From: Haladaptatus pallidirubidus
Lineage (GTDB): Archaea > Halobacteriota > Halobacteria > Halobacteriales > Haladaptataceae
Length of the DNA: 64,000 nt
Direction: 5' to 3'
Assembly: GCF_020700235.1 (NCBI RefSeq)
Contig: NZ_CP085304.1
Span: forward strand, 62,001-126,000
Positions 61,951 through 64,000 of this stretch are shown here, piece by piece. The number at the start of each line of letters is the position of its first letter. Within the stretch, counting starts at the first letter, position 1. Made by a program: the position numbers and the translations under genes. The notes under the pieces were generated by a model. The model saw nothing but the letters and a program-made list of their open reading frames with translations, was not told where the DNA came from and made no database searches.

Positions 61951-62325
61951 ATGAGCCCGTCGGACGATGAGGATCTACCCTGTTCTCTTGATGAACTCTT
62001 TGATCTCATAGCAGATCCACAACGTCGACGAATTTTGATCTATCTGATCGACAATGCTGACCACCCTGTTCCCCTTGAAGCGCTTCTTGAAGAACTCATG
62101 TCCGACGAAAGTATTGATTCAGCATACTCTCGGGAGCGTCTCTTGATTCGTCTTCGCCATATTCACCTTCCAAAATTGGCGGATTATGGCGTAATCGAGT
62201 ACAACACCTCACTCCAGCTTATTTCGTATACTGAGCATCCACGAGTAGAAGCACTGATACATGCAGAACAAATCGAGAGCGATGAAACAGGAGGTGATTC
62301 GAATGCGGACGATCCACATACGTAG
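61951..62325 (+). CDS. DUF7344-like winged-helix protein, copy 3
   Basis: 124 aa: SLDELFDLIADPQRRRILIYLIDNADHPVPLEALLEELMSDE, then RLRHIHLPKLADYGVIEYNTSLQLISYTEHPRVEALI. The same RRRILIYL and HIHLPKLADYGVIEY landmarks as the other members. Same strand as HTH_10 copy 6. Acidic tail. Confidence 0.8.
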   Translation: MSPSDDEDLPCSLDELFDLIADPQRRRILIYLIDNADHPVPLEALLEELMSDESIDSAYSRERLLIRLRHIHLPKLADYGVIEYNTSLQLISYTEHPRVEALIHAEQIESDETGGDSNADDPHT

Positions 62326-62495
62326 TCCGTACCATTAGAAATGTGTGTTCCACCTTTGGCCTCCTTAGGTGATGCAATCGTTGTTAGCTTCGTTTTACTC
62401 GAGATTCGCCGCCTTCACTATGAGCATGGAGTAGGACTGCTCTTTGCCCCATCGGTGATGGTGCATTAATGCTGCAATAGTCTCCACTCCTGCTT

Positions 62496-62513
62496 AGTGC
62501 AAAATAGAGTAGT
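62496..62513. repeat. 18-bp direct repeat, unit 2
   Basis: Same 18 bases as 60126-60143, in the gap between the DUF7344-like gene and seryl-tRNA synthetase. The two units flank HTH_10 copies 5-6, so a segment of about 2.4 kb lies between direct repeats. The rest of the gap (62326-62606) has no gene. Confidence 0.6.
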
Positions 62514-62606
62514 GCCTGTTCTTATCTTTTCTAGACTTTCAGCACTCCTCCGGGTATCGTAGGTGTCTTCCAAAGATCAGACCCATTTGATAGAGTCGAA
62601 TCTGAC

Positions 62607-63884
62607 TCAATCGCTCGAGTGAATCTCGATGACCTCCTTCCCGAAATACTCCTGAAGTGGCGCAGGAAGAACGATGCCCTCGCTCGTCTGCTTGTTCTCG
62701 ACAATCGCAGTGATAATTCGCTGGGGAACAAGCGCTGTCGCGTTGAGCGTGTGTACCGTCTCATTCTCCTCACCCGGTCGCCGAATGCGCGCATTCAACT
62801 TTCGGGCTTGATACGAGGTGCAGTTCGAACATGAGACGACCTCACCATACTCCTGTAGTGGTGGTCGCCACACTTCGATATCGAATTTCTTCGCCGCTGT
62901 ATCACCAAGATCGCCAGTACAGACGTTGACCACCCGATATGGCAGCTCAAGTGCTTGCATCACCTTCTCCGCGTTCTCCAACAATTCACCATGGAGTTCC
63001 CACGAATTCGCCGGGTCGGCGAAAATGAACTGTTCGATTTTCTCGAACTGATGCACTCGCCACAGCCCACGCGTCTGCGTACCATGTTTGCCCGCTTCGC
63101 GCCGGAAGTTCGTCGAGAACCCCGCGTATTTCAGCGGTAGGTCATCCGCCTCGATGATTTCATCATACTGCAGAGCAGCAAGCGGCTGCTCCGCGGTTGC
63201 AATCAGATATCGATTGTGGCGCTCCAGCTTATACAGCTGTTCCCGAAAGTCCTCGAGCTCCGCCGCAGCCTCCATCGGTTCCTCGTCCAGATAGTACGGT
63301 GTCTGGACCGGCATGTAGTCCCGCTCAACGAGTAGATCCATCGCGAACTGTTGGAGCGCCCAAGCTAGTCGGACGAGATCGCCTTTGAGATAGTAAGCGC
63401 GTTCACCAGCGACTTCGACTGCTTTTTCGGATTCTACGAGATTGTTCCGCTCAAGTAGCTCAGCACCAAGCACTGCATCGTCTTTCTTTCCCTCGGTGGG
63501 CTCCCAGTGTTTCACTGGGACGTTATCATTCTCATCCGTACCGTCAGGAACCGGTTCATGTACGAGATTTCCAATCTCATACCGGAGATCATTTCGCTCC
63601 GACCGGAGTGTTGCTTCTTGTTCCTCGAGATCGTCGATTGTCGCGTTCAACTCCGCTACTCGCGCGATTGCATCCGAAGCATCCTCTCCAGCCTGCTTTT
63701 TCGCTCCAATTTCATCTGTTAGGTTGTTTTTCTCGTGACGAAGACCGTCCAATCGATGGTGTGTCTCGCGCCACTGTTGATCGAGTTCGCGAACGGTGTC
63801 GACACGACTGGGATCCTTGCCTCGGCGTTTTTCACTTGCTTTGATCTTGTCTGGGGCGTCCCGAAAGAGGGCAATATCAAGCAT
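62607..63884 (-). CDS. serS: seryl-tRNA synthetase
   Basis: 425 aa, complete class-II synthetase charging tRNA-Ser. The N-terminal tRNA-binding coiled coil is residues ~25-110 (WRETHHRLDGLRHEKNNLTDEIGAKK; LNATIDDLEEQEATLRSERNDLR). Motif 2 is GFSTNFRREAGKHGTQTRGLWRVHQFEKIEQF (~255-285). Motif 3 is the stretch ending VHTLNATALVPQRIITAIVENKQTSEGIVLPAPLQEYFG (~380-418). At 425 aa it is of bacterial-type length; I recall haloarchaeal SerRS as longer (~460). Whether this is the only SerRS in the genome cannot be told. The 115 bp upstream show no other gene. Confidence 0.9.
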   Translation of the reverse strand: MLDIALFRDAPDKIKASEKRRGKDPSRVDTVRELDQQWRETHHRLDGLRHEKNNLTDEIGAKKQAGEDASDAIARVAELNATIDDLEEQEATLRSERNDLRYEIGNLVHEPVPDGTDENDNVPVKHWEPTEGKKDDAVLGAELLERNNLVESEKAVEVAGERAYYLKGDLVRLAWALQQFAMDLLVERDYMPVQTPYYLDEEPMEAAAELEDFREQLYKLERHNRYLIATAEQPLAALQYDEIIEADDLPLKYAGFSTNFRREAGKHGTQTRGLWRVHQFEKIEQFIFADPANSWELHGELLENAEKVMQALELPYRVVNVCTGDLGDTAAKKFDIEVWRPPLQEYGEVVSCSNCTSYQARKLNARIRRPGEENETVHTLNATALVPQRIITAIVENKQTSEGIVLPAPLQEYFGKEVIEIHSSD

Positions 63885-64000
63885 AGGGTGTCACTGGAAC
63901 ACTCCAGGCTGATACTGGTCGTCTATAGGTTGATTCGGTGTATTGCGTTCAGTGTACTGCATACGTCGTAGTTGGTGGGTTGTGGAATGATGGCTCTCGG
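63885..64000. other. upstream region of serS
   Basis: Contains the promoter side of serS. A small dyad TGGAACACTCCA is present at about 63894-63905. No gene. Confidence 0.3.

Noticed and set aside
63885..64000. T-box-like leader before serS
   Set aside because: T-boxes are bacterial and no specifier or antiterminator structure is visible.

Overview
The window is haloarchaeal chromosome, megaplasmid or plasmid DNA. Evidence: acidic proteins with no rich ribosome-binding sites, Tat signal peptides on secreted enzymes, and families largely confined to Halobacteria (HalOD1 output domain, bacterio-opsin-activator-type HTH_10 regulators, DUF7344-like HTH, SPW repeat, small CxxC zinc proteins, PPOX F420-type oxidoreductase). 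Genus cannot be told from the sequence. Base composition is uneven: about 11.6-21.5 kb looks AT-rich, whereas 26.7-27.7 kb looks very GC-rich and bacterial.

Layout. 0-7 kb: truncated universal stress protein, an MNT-HEPN toxin-antitoxin pair with a frameshifted HEPN, small zinc-ribbon proteins, a decayed SLC13/RCK transporter and an intact CNNM/CorC-type membrane protein. 7.2-11.1 kb: a plasmid- or provirus-like block, with a seven-ORF minus-strand operon (two ORFs only 19 and 23 codons), a divergent winged-helix repressor with two palindromic sites between them, and strong DNA palindromes beyond the operon's 3' end. 11.9-19.8 kb: an AT-rich candidate defence island with a two-gene membrane/beta-domain unit, a 1520-aa Cas4-like nuclease plus SF1 helicase (Dna2-like), and a PH-like/Mrr nuclease/transmembrane protein. 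20-21.5 kb: a small membrane protein and a Thr-rich lipoprotein.

21.5-47.9 kb: the most unusual part. A cassette made of a winged-helix gene (W2), a 55-aa DUF1931 histone-fold-like gene, a second winged-helix gene (W1), a perfect inverted repeat plus a structured leader, a SWIM zinc-finger gene and a SprT-like gene recurs in whole or part at least nine times. Most copies are truncated, frameshifted, chimeric or stopped. They alternate with ordinary cargo: a sulfite-oxidase-like enzyme, a ZIP transporter, a horizontally acquired bacterial oxidoreductase next to a tRNA-Phe 3' half, a Tat-secreted M14 peptidase and a Tat-secreted endonuclease/phosphatase, a VapBC-like pair, MscS, membrane proteins, a CitMHS/AtuA catabolic operon and a DUF3100/M20 amidohydrolase operon.

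49-62.4 kb: a dense field of small regulators, with six HTH_10 (Bat-like) genes of which only two look intact, four HalOD1 proteins, three full DUF7344-like proteins plus one C-terminal fragment, one TrmB and one Lrp/AsnC regulator. The window ends in a complete seryl-tRNA synthetase on the minus strand. Overall this is an accessory, recombination-prone region with a high pseudogene load, and stops have often replaced Trp or Cys codons.
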